In this document: positions 25,967 through 34,646 of the stretch, one piece after another | How the letters are laid out: the number at the start of each line of letters is the position of its first letter | Position numbering within the stretch: the stretch's first letter is position 1 | Assembly (NCBI RefSeq): GCF_003651245.1 | Contig: NZ_RAPE01000003.1 | Coordinates: 248,001 to 312,000 of the forward strand | DNA from: Roseovarius spongiae | Lineage (GTDB): Bacteria > Pseudomonadota > Alphaproteobacteria > Rhodobacterales > Rhodobacteraceae | Reading direction: 5' to 3' | DNA: 64,000 bases | Translations under genes and position numbers: made by a program | The notes under the pieces: model-generated | Told to the model about the DNA's origin: nothing | The model's input: only the letters and a program-made list of their open reading frames with translations | Databases searched by the model: none

Positions 25967-27088
25967 TCACTCCGGTAAGGGGCGGCTGGCGGCGGCGCGC
26001 AGACGCTCGAGCGTCACGGCGTCGCCGATCTGGTCGAGCGCGCCCAGCCCCCGCCGCGCGCCTTCGCTGTTGCGCAGGATGTAATCGGCGTTCTCGGGAT
26101 AACGCCGCGCCCGCCATGCGCCCAGTGTCAGCGTGGTGGCGTGCCGCAGCCGGATCAGATCCGGCAGCAGCGCGATCTCCTCGTCCTCGAGCGGCAGGAC
26201 CGAAGCGTAGCCCGCGACCATCTCCGTCACTCCGGCCAGCGGATCGGCCCCGTCGCCAAGCTGGTAGGAACAGGCCACCGCCAGGTCGCAGGCAAGCGGC
26301 GTGTGCACCATGTCCCCGAAGTCGATGACGCCTGTGACCTTGGTGGCCCGCGTCCCGTCGACCAGCAGGTTGTGCGGGTTGAAATCGTTATGCACGACCT
26401 GCGCGCGCAAACCGGGCAGCCGGGGCGCGATGTCCGCGTCGAAGCGGTCCAGCAGCGTCTCCAGCCGGGCGCGCAGCGCATCGTCCGCGACCGCCTCGAG
26501 CATGGGACGCAGGCGGTGGGCCTGCTTGATGTCCCATTGCAAAACGTGCCCCGCCGCCGGGTGAAAGAACCCCCGCATCGCCCGCGCGAGCCGCGCCAGC
26601 AGCGCGCCGAGTTCGCCGCGCAGCCCCGGCGCGAGCGTTGCGTTGGCCAGGATCGCGCCCGGCAGGTAGCCGAGCAACCGCACGACGTGAGGGCGCCCGT
26701 CGGGGCCGGTGATGATCTCGGATGCGCCGCCCGAGAGGCTCGCGTGGACGCGCGGCACGGGCAGGTCGGGTGCGACGCCGGCGATATGGATCAGCACCGC
26801 CGTCTGCATGTCGGTGACGGCGCGGGGTTCTGCGGCGTTGGTCACCTTGAGCAGCGCTTCCTCGCCCGACCCGAGCGTGACGTGGAAATTCGCGTCCTTC
26901 TCGGCGCTGAGCGGGCGGATTCGGCCTTTGACGCCGAAGAGATCGCGCGCCAGGTCCGCCGCTTCCTCCGGCCCGATCACGGGGGCGTCCTGCGCCAGCG
27001 GGTCGGTTTCGTCCATCGGCGCGCCGGCGGCGGCGCCGGCGATGACAGGCGGCAGCCCGGTCTGGCGCAGGGCGCGCTGCCCGCTCAT
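25967..27088 (-). CDS. APH-family small-molecule kinase (hydroxylysine-kinase-like)
   Basis: A 373-residue aminoglycoside-phosphotransferase-fold kinase. The catalytic loop VVHNDFNPHNLLVD contains the HxDxxxxN motif and TGVIDFGDMVHTPLACDLAVA the metal-binding Asp. The N-terminal lobe has a DANFHVTL segment resembling hydroxylysine kinase (AGPHD1). Family members phosphorylate hydroxylated amines rather than antibiotics. Its stop is 6 bp before the class III PLP gene and its start overlaps the deacylase stop by 4 bp, so the three act in one pathway: deacylation, phosphorylation, phospho-elimination is a coherent order, but inferred. Confidence 0.85.
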   Translation of the reverse strand: MSGQRALRQTGLPPVIAGAAAGAPMDETDPLAQDAPVIGPEEAADLARDLFGVKGRIRPLSAEKDANFHVTLGSGEEALLKVTNAAEPRAVTDMQTAVLIHIAGVAPDLPVPRVHASLSGGASEIITGPDGRPHVVRLLGYLPGAILANATLAPGLRGELGALLARLARAMRGFFHPAAGHVLQWDIKQAHRLRPMLEAVADDALRARLETLLDRFDADIAPRLPGLRAQVVHNDFNPHNLLVDGTRATKVTGVIDFGDMVHTPLACDLAVACSYQLGDGADPLAGVTEMVAGYASVLPLEDEEIALLPDLIRLRHATTLTLGAWRARRYPENADYILRNSEGARRGLGALDQIGDAVTLERLRAAASRPLPE

Positions 27089-28374
27089 GGCGCCACCGGC
27101 TCCAGCCCGCACCATTCGGCGATGAACAGCGCCATCGCCTGCGTGACGCGCCTGACCGACGGGAGGTTCACGCATTCGTCGACGCCGTGGATGTTGCGGG
27201 AGACCGGCCCGTAGCAGAGCGCCGGGATCCGGTTGTAGAGCGCATAAACCCTCGTGTCGAGATATCCCGCCGTCATGAAGGATTCGAGCGGCGCGCCCGC
27301 CGCTGCCTCGTGCGCGCGGCCCAGCGCGGCCTCGGCCTCGGAGCCGGGTTCAAGCACGTAGCCCTCGGCGTGAAAGCCGTTGAAGACGACCTGCGGCGGG
27401 TTGTTCGACAGAAACGCGTCCTTCTGCGCGAAGGCCGCGACCCTTTCGGTGATCTCCTGCGCGGCGTCCCCGGCGGTTCGGCCGGGATAGATCGACACGC
27501 GGCAGTCGATGGTGCACCAGGACGGCACTGAGGACGCCCAGTCCCCGCCCTCGATCCGGCCGATGTTGAGGTTGATCGGGTGGGCCTCCTCCTCGAAATG
27601 GGGATGCGCGCCCTTGTCGGCGTTCCAGTCCTTCTCGATTTCGCGCAATGCGCCGATGACGCGGTAGGCGGCGTCGATCGCGTTCGCGCCCTCCCCCATT
27701 TCGCGCACATGGACCGGCACGCCGCGCAGCTGGACCTGAAACCAGATGACGCCGGTATTGGCGCGCACGAGCATCTCATCCTCGGGTTCGGGGATCAGGA
27801 CGGCGTCGGCGGTGTAGCCTTGCAGGAAGGTCTGCAACGCGCCGTTGCCGGTCGATTCCTCCTCGACCACGGATTGCACATAGACGGTCGCGGCGGGCTG
27901 CATCCCGATCCGGCGCAGCGCGTCGAGCGCGAAGATGTTGGCCGCCGCTCCCGCCTTCATGTCGCCGACGCCGCGGCCATACATCCAGTCGCCGTCGATC
28001 TTCGCGGAAAAGGGGGGATCGGACCACATGTCATGCAGCCCTTCGGGCACCACGTCGAGATGCGATTGCAGGATGAGCGAGCGCCCCGTCTCTTGGCGCG
28101 GGCGGTGAATCCCGACGACGATGGGCGCGTCCGAGTGCTGGTCCGAGAATTTCGAGCCACCCGGATGCGCCTCGATCGCGGCGCGGTCCATCTTGAAGCG
28201 GTCCATGTCGTAGCCGCGCGCGCGCAGCGTGCGATAGAGCTGGTCCTGGACGCTGTGCTCATGCCCGCGCAGTGACGGATTGCGCACCAGCTCCTGCGTG
28301 AACGCCACCTGGTCGTCGAACCCCGCCGCGACCGCCTCCTTGATCCGTTTGCGCAGATCCGCATCCTGTGTCAT
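27085..28374 (-). CDS. M20 family metallo-deacylase (ArgE/DapE-like)
   Basis: A 429-residue M20 di-zinc hydrolase. Metal-binding segments are SHLDVVPEG, GRGVGDMKAG with the bridging Asp, and the catalytic VEEESTGNG pair of glutamates. The dimerisation domain sits between about 210 and 330. This ArgE/DapE subgroup removes acyl groups from N-acyl amino acids. The gene is flanked by kinase (4-bp overlap) and ThDP enzyme (13 bp) genes. It differs from the true dapE at 49765-50916, so it is more likely a catabolic deacylase. Confidence 0.9.
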   Translation of the reverse strand: MTQDADLRKRIKEAVAAGFDDQVAFTQELVRNPSLRGHEHSVQDQLYRTLRARGYDMDRFKMDRAAIEAHPGGSKFSDQHSDAPIVVGIHRPRQETGRSLILQSHLDVVPEGLHDMWSDPPFSAKIDGDWMYGRGVGDMKAGAAANIFALDALRRIGMQPAATVYVQSVVEEESTGNGALQTFLQGYTADAVLIPEPEDEMLVRANTGVIWFQVQLRGVPVHVREMGEGANAIDAAYRVIGALREIEKDWNADKGAHPHFEEEAHPINLNIGRIEGGDWASSVPSWCTIDCRVSIYPGRTAGDAAQEITERVAAFAQKDAFLSNNPPQVVFNGFHAEGYVLEPGSEAEAALGRAHEAAAGAPLESFMTAGYLDTRVYALYNRIPALCYGPVSRNIHGVDECVNLPSVRRVTQAMALFIAEWCGLEPVAP

Positions 28375-28387
28375 CGCCCCATCCTTT

Positions 28388-29950
28388 CTAGAGCATCGCC
28401 TCGATCAGGTAGGGCCCGGGTTCCTTTGCCGCGTCCTCGATCGCGCGCATCAGGTCTGCCACGTCCTCCACCCGGCGGCCCGGCACGCCCATGCCGCGGG
28501 CCATGTCGACGAAATTGAGATGCGGCCGGTCGAGGTTCAGCATCGACAGCGCGTCTGGGCCGGGCTGCGCGCCGACGTTGTGCAACTCGCCCTTCAGGAT
28601 CTCGTAGGCGCGGTTGGCGAGGATGATCGTCGTCACGTTCGACCCCTCGCGCGCCTGCGTCCAGAGGCCCTGAATCGTGTACATGGCCGACCCGTCCGCC
28701 TGAAGGGTGATGACGGGGCGGTCCGGGCAGGCGATGGCGGCCCCCGCCGAAAGCGGGATGCCGATGCCGATGGACCCACCCGTAAGGGCGAGCCAAGAAT
28801 TCGGCGCGGCCCCGTCGCCCGCCGGGAACGTCGCCGCGCCGGACGAGACCGCTTCGTCGATGACGATGGCGTCCTCGGGCAGCGCGCTGGCGAGCGCGGC
28901 GGCGATGTTGGCCAGCGTGATCGCCCCGGCCTGCGGACGCGCGGGCGGCGCGACGTCCTGCGCCTTGGCCGGCTTCGCGCCGATGCGGTCGGCCAGCGCG
29001 GCCAGAGCGGCCGGTCCGTCGCCGTCCAGCCCGGCCAGCGTGACGGTGTCGCAATCCTCGGGCAAGAGCAGGCTCGGCTTGCCCGGATAGGCGAAGAAGG
29101 CGACCGGCGGCACGGTTTCAACGAGGATCGCGCGGCGGTAGGGCGCGAGCGTGTCCAGAGCCAAGTCGATCGGATAGGGGATCTTGTTGAGCGCAAAACG
29201 GCCACGGCCGCGCTCCATCCGCCGGTTCGACACCGGCGTGAGGATATCGGCCCCGGCCTTCTCCGCGATCCCGTGCAGCAGGGCCAGCGCCTCCACGTCC
29301 TCAAGCACCGAATTGCCCGCGAGGATGACCGTGCGCTCCCCGCTCTCGAGCGCGCGCACGGCGTGATCGAGCGCGTCCTCGTCGAGCGGCGCGGCTCCCT
29401 CGGCTGGCAGTTCCGCCGCCATCCGCCCGCCCTCGTCCCAACCGATATCGGCCGGCGCGATCAGCGAGGCGACGCGCCCGGGCCGGCCCTTGGCGACGCG
29501 CAGCGCCTCCATCGCGTCGGCGGCGAAACTGCCCGCGTCGCGCCCCATCCTCACCCAATCGCTGAACGGCGCGCAGGCGGCCTCGACATCCGCCGAGAGC
29601 GGCGCGTCGTATTGCTGGTGACGCAATGAATGATCGCCGACGAGGTTGATCAACCCCACTCTCGCCTTGCGCGCGTTGTGCAGGTTCGCCGCCGCGTTGG
29701 CGAAACCGGGGGCGAGGTGCAGCAGCGTCACCGCCGGCTTGCCCGCCATGCGCGCGTACCCGTCAGCGGCGGCGCTCACGACGCCCTCGAACAGACCCAG
29801 CACGCAATGCATGAGCTTGGTGCGGTCCAGCGCGTCGACGAACTGCATCTCCGAGGTGCCGGGATTGGCGAAACAGACGTCCACACCCGCCGCATGTAGG
29901 CTGCGCACCACGCTTTCGGCGCCGTTCATTTCGCTCGGGGGTTTATTCAT
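28388..29950 (-). CDS. Thiamine-diphosphate enzyme, acetolactate synthase/benzoylformate decarboxylase-like
   Basis: A 520-residue ThDP-dependent protein with the three usual domains. The N-terminal FANPGTSEMQFVDAL carries the catalytic Glu that activates ThDP. The C-terminal metal/ThDP motif is LQADGSAMYTIQGLW...IILAN, i.e. GDG is changed to ADG, as also occurs in some decarboxylases. It is shorter than biosynthetic acetolactate synthase and has no small subunit nearby, so a 2-oxo acid decarboxylase or C-C lyase is more likely. Its start overlaps the stop of the second deacetylase by 4 bp. Confidence 0.85.
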   Translation of the reverse strand: MNKPPSEMNGAESVVRSLHAAGVDVCFANPGTSEMQFVDALDRTKLMHCVLGLFEGVVSAAADGYARMAGKPAVTLLHLAPGFANAAANLHNARKARVGLINLVGDHSLRHQQYDAPLSADVEAACAPFSDWVRMGRDAGSFAADAMEALRVAKGRPGRVASLIAPADIGWDEGGRMAAELPAEGAAPLDEDALDHAVRALESGERTVILAGNSVLEDVEALALLHGIAEKAGADILTPVSNRRMERGRGRFALNKIPYPIDLALDTLAPYRRAILVETVPPVAFFAYPGKPSLLLPEDCDTVTLAGLDGDGPAALAALADRIGAKPAKAQDVAPPARPQAGAITLANIAAALASALPEDAIVIDEAVSSGAATFPAGDGAAPNSWLALTGGSIGIGIPLSAGAAIACPDRPVITLQADGSAMYTIQGLWTQAREGSNVTTIILANRAYEILKGELHNVGAQPGPDALSMLNLDRPHLNFVDMARGMGVPGRRVEDVADLMRAIEDAAKEPGPYLIEAML

Positions 29951-30975
29951 CGGATGGCCTCGCGGAAGGTGGTGAGGAAGGATCGCGCATTATCGGCCAG
30001 CGACGGGCCGAGATAGCCGCCTTCCTGCACCAGCACGCTCGGCAGGTCCAGCGCGGCGAGGCGGCGGGCCATTTCGGCGAAGCCGTCCGCGTGGACATTG
30101 ACGGCCGCCAGCGGATCGTCGGCGGCCATGTCGAAGCCAAGAGAGACGACCAGCGCCTCGGCGCCGAAGGCGCGGATCGCGCCGATCCCCTCGTCGAGCA
30201 GGGCGAGAACGTCGTCCTGGCTCGCGCCCTGTTCCAGCAGCAGGTTCAGCGACGCGCCCTCGCCCTCGCCCTCCCCGGTCTCATCGGCATGGCCGAGATA
30301 GAAGGTCGGATAGGTGGCCGGATCGGGATGCAGCGAACAGAAGAAGATGTCGCCGCGCTCATAAAGAATATCGAGCGACCCGTTGCCGGTATGCACGTCG
30401 ACGTCGATCAGCGCCACCTTGCCATAGGTGTCGCGCAGCCGGTTCGCCGCGATGCAGGCGTTGTTGAAGAAACAAAACCCGTTGGAGCAGTCGCGCATCG
30501 CGTGGTGACCCGGCGGACGGCAGAGCGCATAGGCTGCGCGCGCGCCCTGCGCCACCGCGTCGGTCGCGCTGATCGCGGTCTGCGCGGACCAGTAGACCGC
30601 CTCCCAGGTGCCTTCGGTCAGCGGCGTCGAGGTGTCGGTCATCCACCAGCCGAGTTGCCCGTGAATATCGCGCGGCTCCTTGCCGCGGCGCCGGCCCGGA
30701 TGCATCGTCGGGATCGCCAGCGCCTCGGGTCCGGCGCTTTCGACGAAACGGGCGTGGGCGTCGGGCAGGAAATCGACGTAATCGGGATTGTGCACCGCCT
30801 TGATCGGGCCAAGCCCGTGATCGGCGGGCGGCGATATCTCGAACCCTTCGCGAATCAGCATGTCGCGCAATATCTCGGCGCGCTGGGGCTGTTCCTGGTG
30901 CGGCATGGCGGCGCCGCGGCGGAAATAGTGAACCGGCGCATGGCCCAGTTGCCGCTCGTCGAAATAGGCTTTCAT
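29947..30975 (-). CDS. Histone-deacetylase-family amidohydrolase (second of two)
   Basis: A 342-residue zinc amidohydrolase of the same superfamily and the same length as the protein at 23505-24533, but only moderately similar. Conserved features are RPPGHHAMRDCSNGFCFFNN, DVDVHTGNGS, LGFDMAADDP and EGGYLGPS, covering both His, the Asp/His/Asp zinc ligands and the catalytic Tyr. The MKAYFDERQLGHAP start resembles acetylpolyamine amidohydrolases. GAAAGGACC lies 5 nt before the ATG. It is the first gene of the six-gene operon and is divergent from the ABC importer genes. Confidence 0.9.
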   Translation of the reverse strand: MKAYFDERQLGHAPVHYFRRGAAMPHQEQPQRAEILRDMLIREGFEISPPADHGLGPIKAVHNPDYVDFLPDAHARFVESAGPEALAIPTMHPGRRRGKEPRDIHGQLGWWMTDTSTPLTEGTWEAVYWSAQTAISATDAVAQGARAAYALCRPPGHHAMRDCSNGFCFFNNACIAANRLRDTYGKVALIDVDVHTGNGSLDILYERGDIFFCSLHPDPATYPTFYLGHADETGEGEGEGASLNLLLEQGASQDDVLALLDEGIGAIRAFGAEALVVSLGFDMAADDPLAAVNVHADGFAEMARRLAALDLPSVLVQEGGYLGPSLADNARSFLTTFREAIR

Positions 30976-31192
30976 CAGATGGTCCTTTCGCATCCCCGAC
31001 AGGGCGACCCGGGGCGACTCGTTGCCGTTCCGGTTTAGCGGATCGTCGGGCGGAATACACCCGGCGCGGCGCCCTGCGCGGCATTGTTCCATGCAGCCAA
31101 AAACGAAAAAAGTGGAAATCGGGCGTGAAATTGGTAATCTCGAAGGCACAATAAAACTCAACGTCGACAGACGAAAATACGAGGGAGACAAC

Positions 31193-32758
31193 ATGTTCAA
31201 GCCCATCAGACACGCAGCCGTGGCGCTGGCGCTGGTTCTGGCCGGCCCGCTCGCGGCGCAGGACGCCACGCCGCAGGACGGCGGCACGCTCAACGTCGTG
31301 ATTCAGCCCGAACCTCCCAGCCTGATGCTCGGCATCGTGCAGAACGGCCCGACCCAAATGGTCGCCGGCGACATCTACGAAAGCCTGATGTGGTACGATT
31401 TCGACCTCGAACCGCACCCGCTTCTGGCCGAGTCGTGGGAAATCTCGGAGGACGGCAAGACCTACACCTTCCATCTGCGCGAGGGCGTGACCTTTCACGA
31501 CGGCACGCCGTTCACCTCGGCGGATGTCAAATTCTCGATGGATGTCTTCCTGCGCAAGATGCATTCGCGCATGGGCCAGTACATGCAGCATGTCGAGAGC
31601 ATGGAGACCCCCGACGATCACACCGTGGTCTTTCACCTGAAACAGCCCTTCGGCCCCTTCCTCGGCATCTTCGAGGCCGGGACCGCGCCGATGATCCCGA
31701 AACATCTCTACGAAGGCACCGATTTCGCCAACAACCCGGCGAACAACACGCCCATCGGCACCGGCCCCTTCAAGTTCGATGAATGGGTCAAGGGCAGCTA
31801 CATCCATTTCGTCAAGAACGAAGACTATTACCTGGATGGCCTGCCCCATGTTGACGAGATCTACTATCACGTGATCCCGGACGCAGCATCGCGCGCCGTG
31901 GCATATGAGACCGGCAAGGTCGACGTGCTGCCCGGCGGCTCGATCGAGAATTTCGACGTGCCGCGCGTGCGCGACATGGAAAACACCTGCATCACCGACA
32001 AGGGCTGGGAATACTTCGCGCCGCTGTCCTGGATGTGGGTCAACCTCGATCACAAGCCGCTCGACGACGTCAAGGTGCGCAAGGCGATGATGCATGCGCT
32101 CGATCGTCAGTTCGCCCGCGACGCGCTGTGGAACGGGCTTGGCAAGATCGCGACCGGGCCGGTCGCTTCGACCACCAAGTTCCATGCCGCCGACACGCCG
32201 GATATCAGCTACGACCCTGAAAAGGCAAAGCAACTGCTGGCCGAAAGCAGCTATGACGGCGAGACGATCCAGATCCTCGGCCTGCCCTACGGAGAAACGT
32301 GGCAACGCTGGGCCGAAGCGGTGAAGCAGAACTTCGAGGAGATCGGCATCAACTCCGAGATCGTGCCCTCGGACGTGGCCGGCTGGAACCAGAAGGTCTC
32401 GGACCGCGATTTCGACGTCGCCTTTACCTACCTTTACCAGTATGGAGATCCGGCCCTGGGCGTGTCCCGGACCTACATGGGCGACAACGCCGATCCCGGC
32501 TCGCCCTGGAACAACGTGGCGAATTACCAGAACCCGGAAACCGACAAGCTGTTCGACGAGGCGGCGGTCATGGCCGACCACGAGGAGCGCCGCGCGGCCT
32601 ACAAGGAAATCCAGGACATGATCGTGGCGGACGTGCCCAACCTGTGGCTGCTCGAACTGGGTTTTCCGACCATCTACCGCTGCAACGTCAAGAATCCGGT
32701 CAACACCGCGTTCGGGGTGAATGACGGCTTCCGCAAGGTCTGGATCGAGAAGAAGTAG
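31193..32758 (+). CDS. ABC transporter periplasmic substrate-binding protein (dipeptide/opine type, family 5)
   Basis: A 521-residue family 5 extracellular solute-binding protein. A signal peptide (MFKPIRHAAVALALVLAGPLAAQ) precedes GGTLNVVIQPEPPSL and the typical LAESWEISEDGKTYTFHLREGVTFHDGTPFTSADVKFS block. It captures a peptide-like or amine solute in the periplasm for the permeases encoded downstream. GAGGGAGA precedes the start. Its position divergent from the deacetylase/deacylase operon suggests that the ligand is the substrate of that pathway. A strong hairpin separates it from the permease genes. Confidence 0.93.
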   Translation: MFKPIRHAAVALALVLAGPLAAQDATPQDGGTLNVVIQPEPPSLMLGIVQNGPTQMVAGDIYESLMWYDFDLEPHPLLAESWEISEDGKTYTFHLREGVTFHDGTPFTSADVKFSMDVFLRKMHSRMGQYMQHVESMETPDDHTVVFHLKQPFGPFLGIFEAGTAPMIPKHLYEGTDFANNPANNTPIGTGPFKFDEWVKGSYIHFVKNEDYYLDGLPHVDEIYYHVIPDAASRAVAYETGKVDVLPGGSIENFDVPRVRDMENTCITDKGWEYFAPLSWMWVNLDHKPLDDVKVRKAMMHALDRQFARDALWNGLGKIATGPVASTTKFHAADTPDISYDPEKAKQLLAESSYDGETIQILGLPYGETWQRWAEAVKQNFEEIGINSEIVPSDVAGWNQKVSDRDFDVAFTYLYQYGDPALGVSRTYMGDNADPGSPWNNVANYQNPETDKLFDEAAVMADHEERRAAYKEIQDMIVADVPNLWLLELGFPTIYRCNVKNPVNTAFGVNDGFRKVWIEKK

Positions 32759-32773
32759 GAATAGAACGCCTGC

Positions 32774-32808
32774 GATCCGGGCCGCCCGCTCGCCGGGCGG
32801 CCCGGATC
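32774..32808 (+). other. Intercistronic hairpin after the substrate-binding protein gene
   Basis: A perfect 15-bp inverted repeat (GATCCGGGCCGCCCG at 32774-32788, its complement at 32794-32808) with a 5-nt loop. No T-run follows. Such hairpins protect the upstream message from 3' exonucleases or end part of the transcripts, so the binding protein is made in excess over the permeases. Confidence 0.75.
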
Positions 32809-32838
32809 CTCTGAAATTCTCGGCAGAAGGGGGACAGC

Positions 32839-33810
32839 GTGGCGCGTTTCATCCTGGGCAGGCTGGTCAAGGCGGTTTTCATCCTGCTGGCCATTCTCGT
32901 CTTCAACTTCTTCCTGATTCATGCAGCGCCGGGCGATCCGGCCGCCGTCATGGCGGGCGAAGCCGGCGCCGGCGATCCCACCTATCTGGCCGAACTGCGC
33001 GAACGCTTCGGGCTCGATCAGCCGCTTTACGTGCAACTCTGGATTTACATCAAGGGGGCGGTGCAGCTCGATCTCGGCTATTCGCTGCGCCAGCAGATGC
33101 CGGTCGCCGAGCTCATCGCCGACCGCCTGCCGGCGACCCTGCTGCTGACCGGCGTGGCCTTCGTGCTGTCGCTGGTCTTCGGGGTGATCGCGGGCGTCGC
33201 CGCATCGGCCCGGCAGGGCAGCTGGGGGGACACGATCATCTCGACGCTTGCGCTGTTGTTCTACGCCACGCCGCTCTTCTGGGTGGCGCTGATGGCGGCG
33301 CTGGTCTTTTCCGTCTGGCTGGAATGGCTGCCCGGCTTTGGCTACCAATCCATCGGCGCGGGCTATACCGGCCTTGCGCATGCGTGGGACGTGACCAAGC
33401 ACCTGATCCTGCCCGCCAGCACGCTGGGGCTCTTTTTCATGGCGATCTACATGCGCATGACCCGCGCATCCATGCTCGAAGTTTCGCGCCTCGATTTCGT
33501 CAAGACCGCCCGCGCCAAGGGGCTGAAACGCCGCGTGATCCAGCGCCGGCACATCCTGCGCAACGCGCTGCTGCCGGTCATCACGCTCGCCGGGTTGCAG
33601 GCGGGGCAGATCTTCGGCGGCGCGATCCTGACGGAAACGGTGTTCGCCTGGCCCGGCATCGGGCGGCTGATGTTCGAGGCGATCAACCAGCGCGACTATA
33701 ACGTGATCCTCGGGGTCTTCTACATCTCGGCGGCGATGGTGCTGCTGTTCAACCTCATCACCGATGTCGTCTACGTCATCATCGACCCGCGCATAAGGCT
33801 GACAGGATGA
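32839..33810 (+). CDS. ABC transporter permease (DppB-type)
   Basis: A 323-residue inner-membrane permease with about six transmembrane helices. The N-terminal FILGRLVKAVFILLAILVFNFFLIHAAPGDPAAV is typical of DppB/OppB proteins, and the cytoplasmic EAA loop reads TARAKGLKRRVIQRRHILRNALLPVIT. It forms the transmembrane channel with the next gene product. Its stop overlaps the next start by 4 bp. Confidence 0.93.
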   Translation: MARFILGRLVKAVFILLAILVFNFFLIHAAPGDPAAVMAGEAGAGDPTYLAELRERFGLDQPLYVQLWIYIKGAVQLDLGYSLRQQMPVAELIADRLPATLLLTGVAFVLSLVFGVIAGVAASARQGSWGDTIISTLALLFYATPLFWVALMAALVFSVWLEWLPGFGYQSIGAGYTGLAHAWDVTKHLILPASTLGLFFMAIYMRMTRASMLEVSRLDFVKTARAKGLKRRVIQRRHILRNALLPVITLAGLQAGQIFGGAILTETVFAWPGIGRLMFEAINQRDYNVILGVFYISAAMVLLFNLITDVVYVIIDPRIRLTG

Positions 33811-34646
33811 AGGATTTCTGGAAACGATTCCGTTACAACCGCGGCGCCGTCATCGGGCTGGTCATCCTCGCGCTGGTGATCCTCACCGCGATCCTCGCGC
33901 CGGTCGTCTTTCCGCAAAGCCCCTGGAAGATGGTGCAGCGCCCGTTCCTGCCGCCCTTCACGCAGGACGGCCTGCCGCTGGGGACCGACGCGCTCGGGCG
34001 GGACGTGCTTTCGGGGCTGGCGCATGGCGCGTATGTCAGCCTGCTGGTGGGGCTCGTCTCGACCATCGTGGCGCTGGCGATCGGCGTGCCGGTGGGCGCT
34101 ATGGCGGGCTATTTCGCCGGGCGCACGGATGACGCGCTGATGCGCTTTACCGAGTTCTTCCAGACCATCCCGAGCTTTGCGCTCGCCATCGTGCTGCTGG
34201 CGATCTTCCAGCCGAGCCTGACCTTCGTCATCATCGCCATCGCCATCGTCTCATGGCCGCCCGTCGCGCGCCTCGTCCGCGGCGAAGTCCTGTCCTTGCG
34301 CACCCGCGAATTCGTCGAGGCGGCGACCCTGTCCGGCCTTGGGAACACGCAGATCATCCTGCGGCACATCCTGCCCAACGCCCTGCCGCCGATCATCGTC
34401 CTCGCCTCGCTCATGGTGGCGCAGGCGATCCTGCTGGAAAGCTCGCTGTCGTTCCTCGGGCTTGGCGACCCCAACATCATGTCATGGGGCTACATGATCG
34501 GGGCGGCGCGCACCGTGATCCGCACTGCGTGGTGGCTTTCGTTCCTGCCCGGCATGGCGATCCTGCTGACGGTGCTGGCGCTGAACCTGATCGGCGAGGG
34601 CCTGAACGACGCGCTGAACCCGCGCCTGACGAGGAAATCGGAATGA
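33807..34646 (+). CDS. ABC transporter permease (DppC-type)
   Basis: A 279-residue DppC/OppC-like permease with five to six membrane helices. It has the characteristic N-terminal FRYNRGAVIGLVILALVILTAILAP, the LGTDALGRDVLSGLAHGA segment and the EAA loop EAATLSGLGNTQIILRHILPNALPPIIV. The partner of the DppB-type subunit; both ends of the gene overlap neighbours by 4 bp, so the operon is tightly translationally coupled. Confidence 0.93.
   Translation: MKDFWKRFRYNRGAVIGLVILALVILTAILAPVVFPQSPWKMVQRPFLPPFTQDGLPLGTDALGRDVLSGLAHGAYVSLLVGLVSTIVALAIGVPVGAMAGYFAGRTDDALMRFTEFFQTIPSFALAIVLLAIFQPSLTFVIIAIAIVSWPPVARLVRGEVLSLRTREFVEAATLSGLGNTQIILRHILPNALPPIIVLASLMVAQAILLESSLSFLGLGDPNIMSWGYMIGAARTVIRTAWWLSFLPGMAILLTVLALNLIGEGLNDALNPRLTRKSE

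Noticed and set aside
30359..32581. Long minus-strand open frame across the ABC binding-protein gene
   Set aside because: The plus strand encodes an unmistakable family 5 binding protein here; the minus frame is low-complexity and joins unrelated shadow segments.
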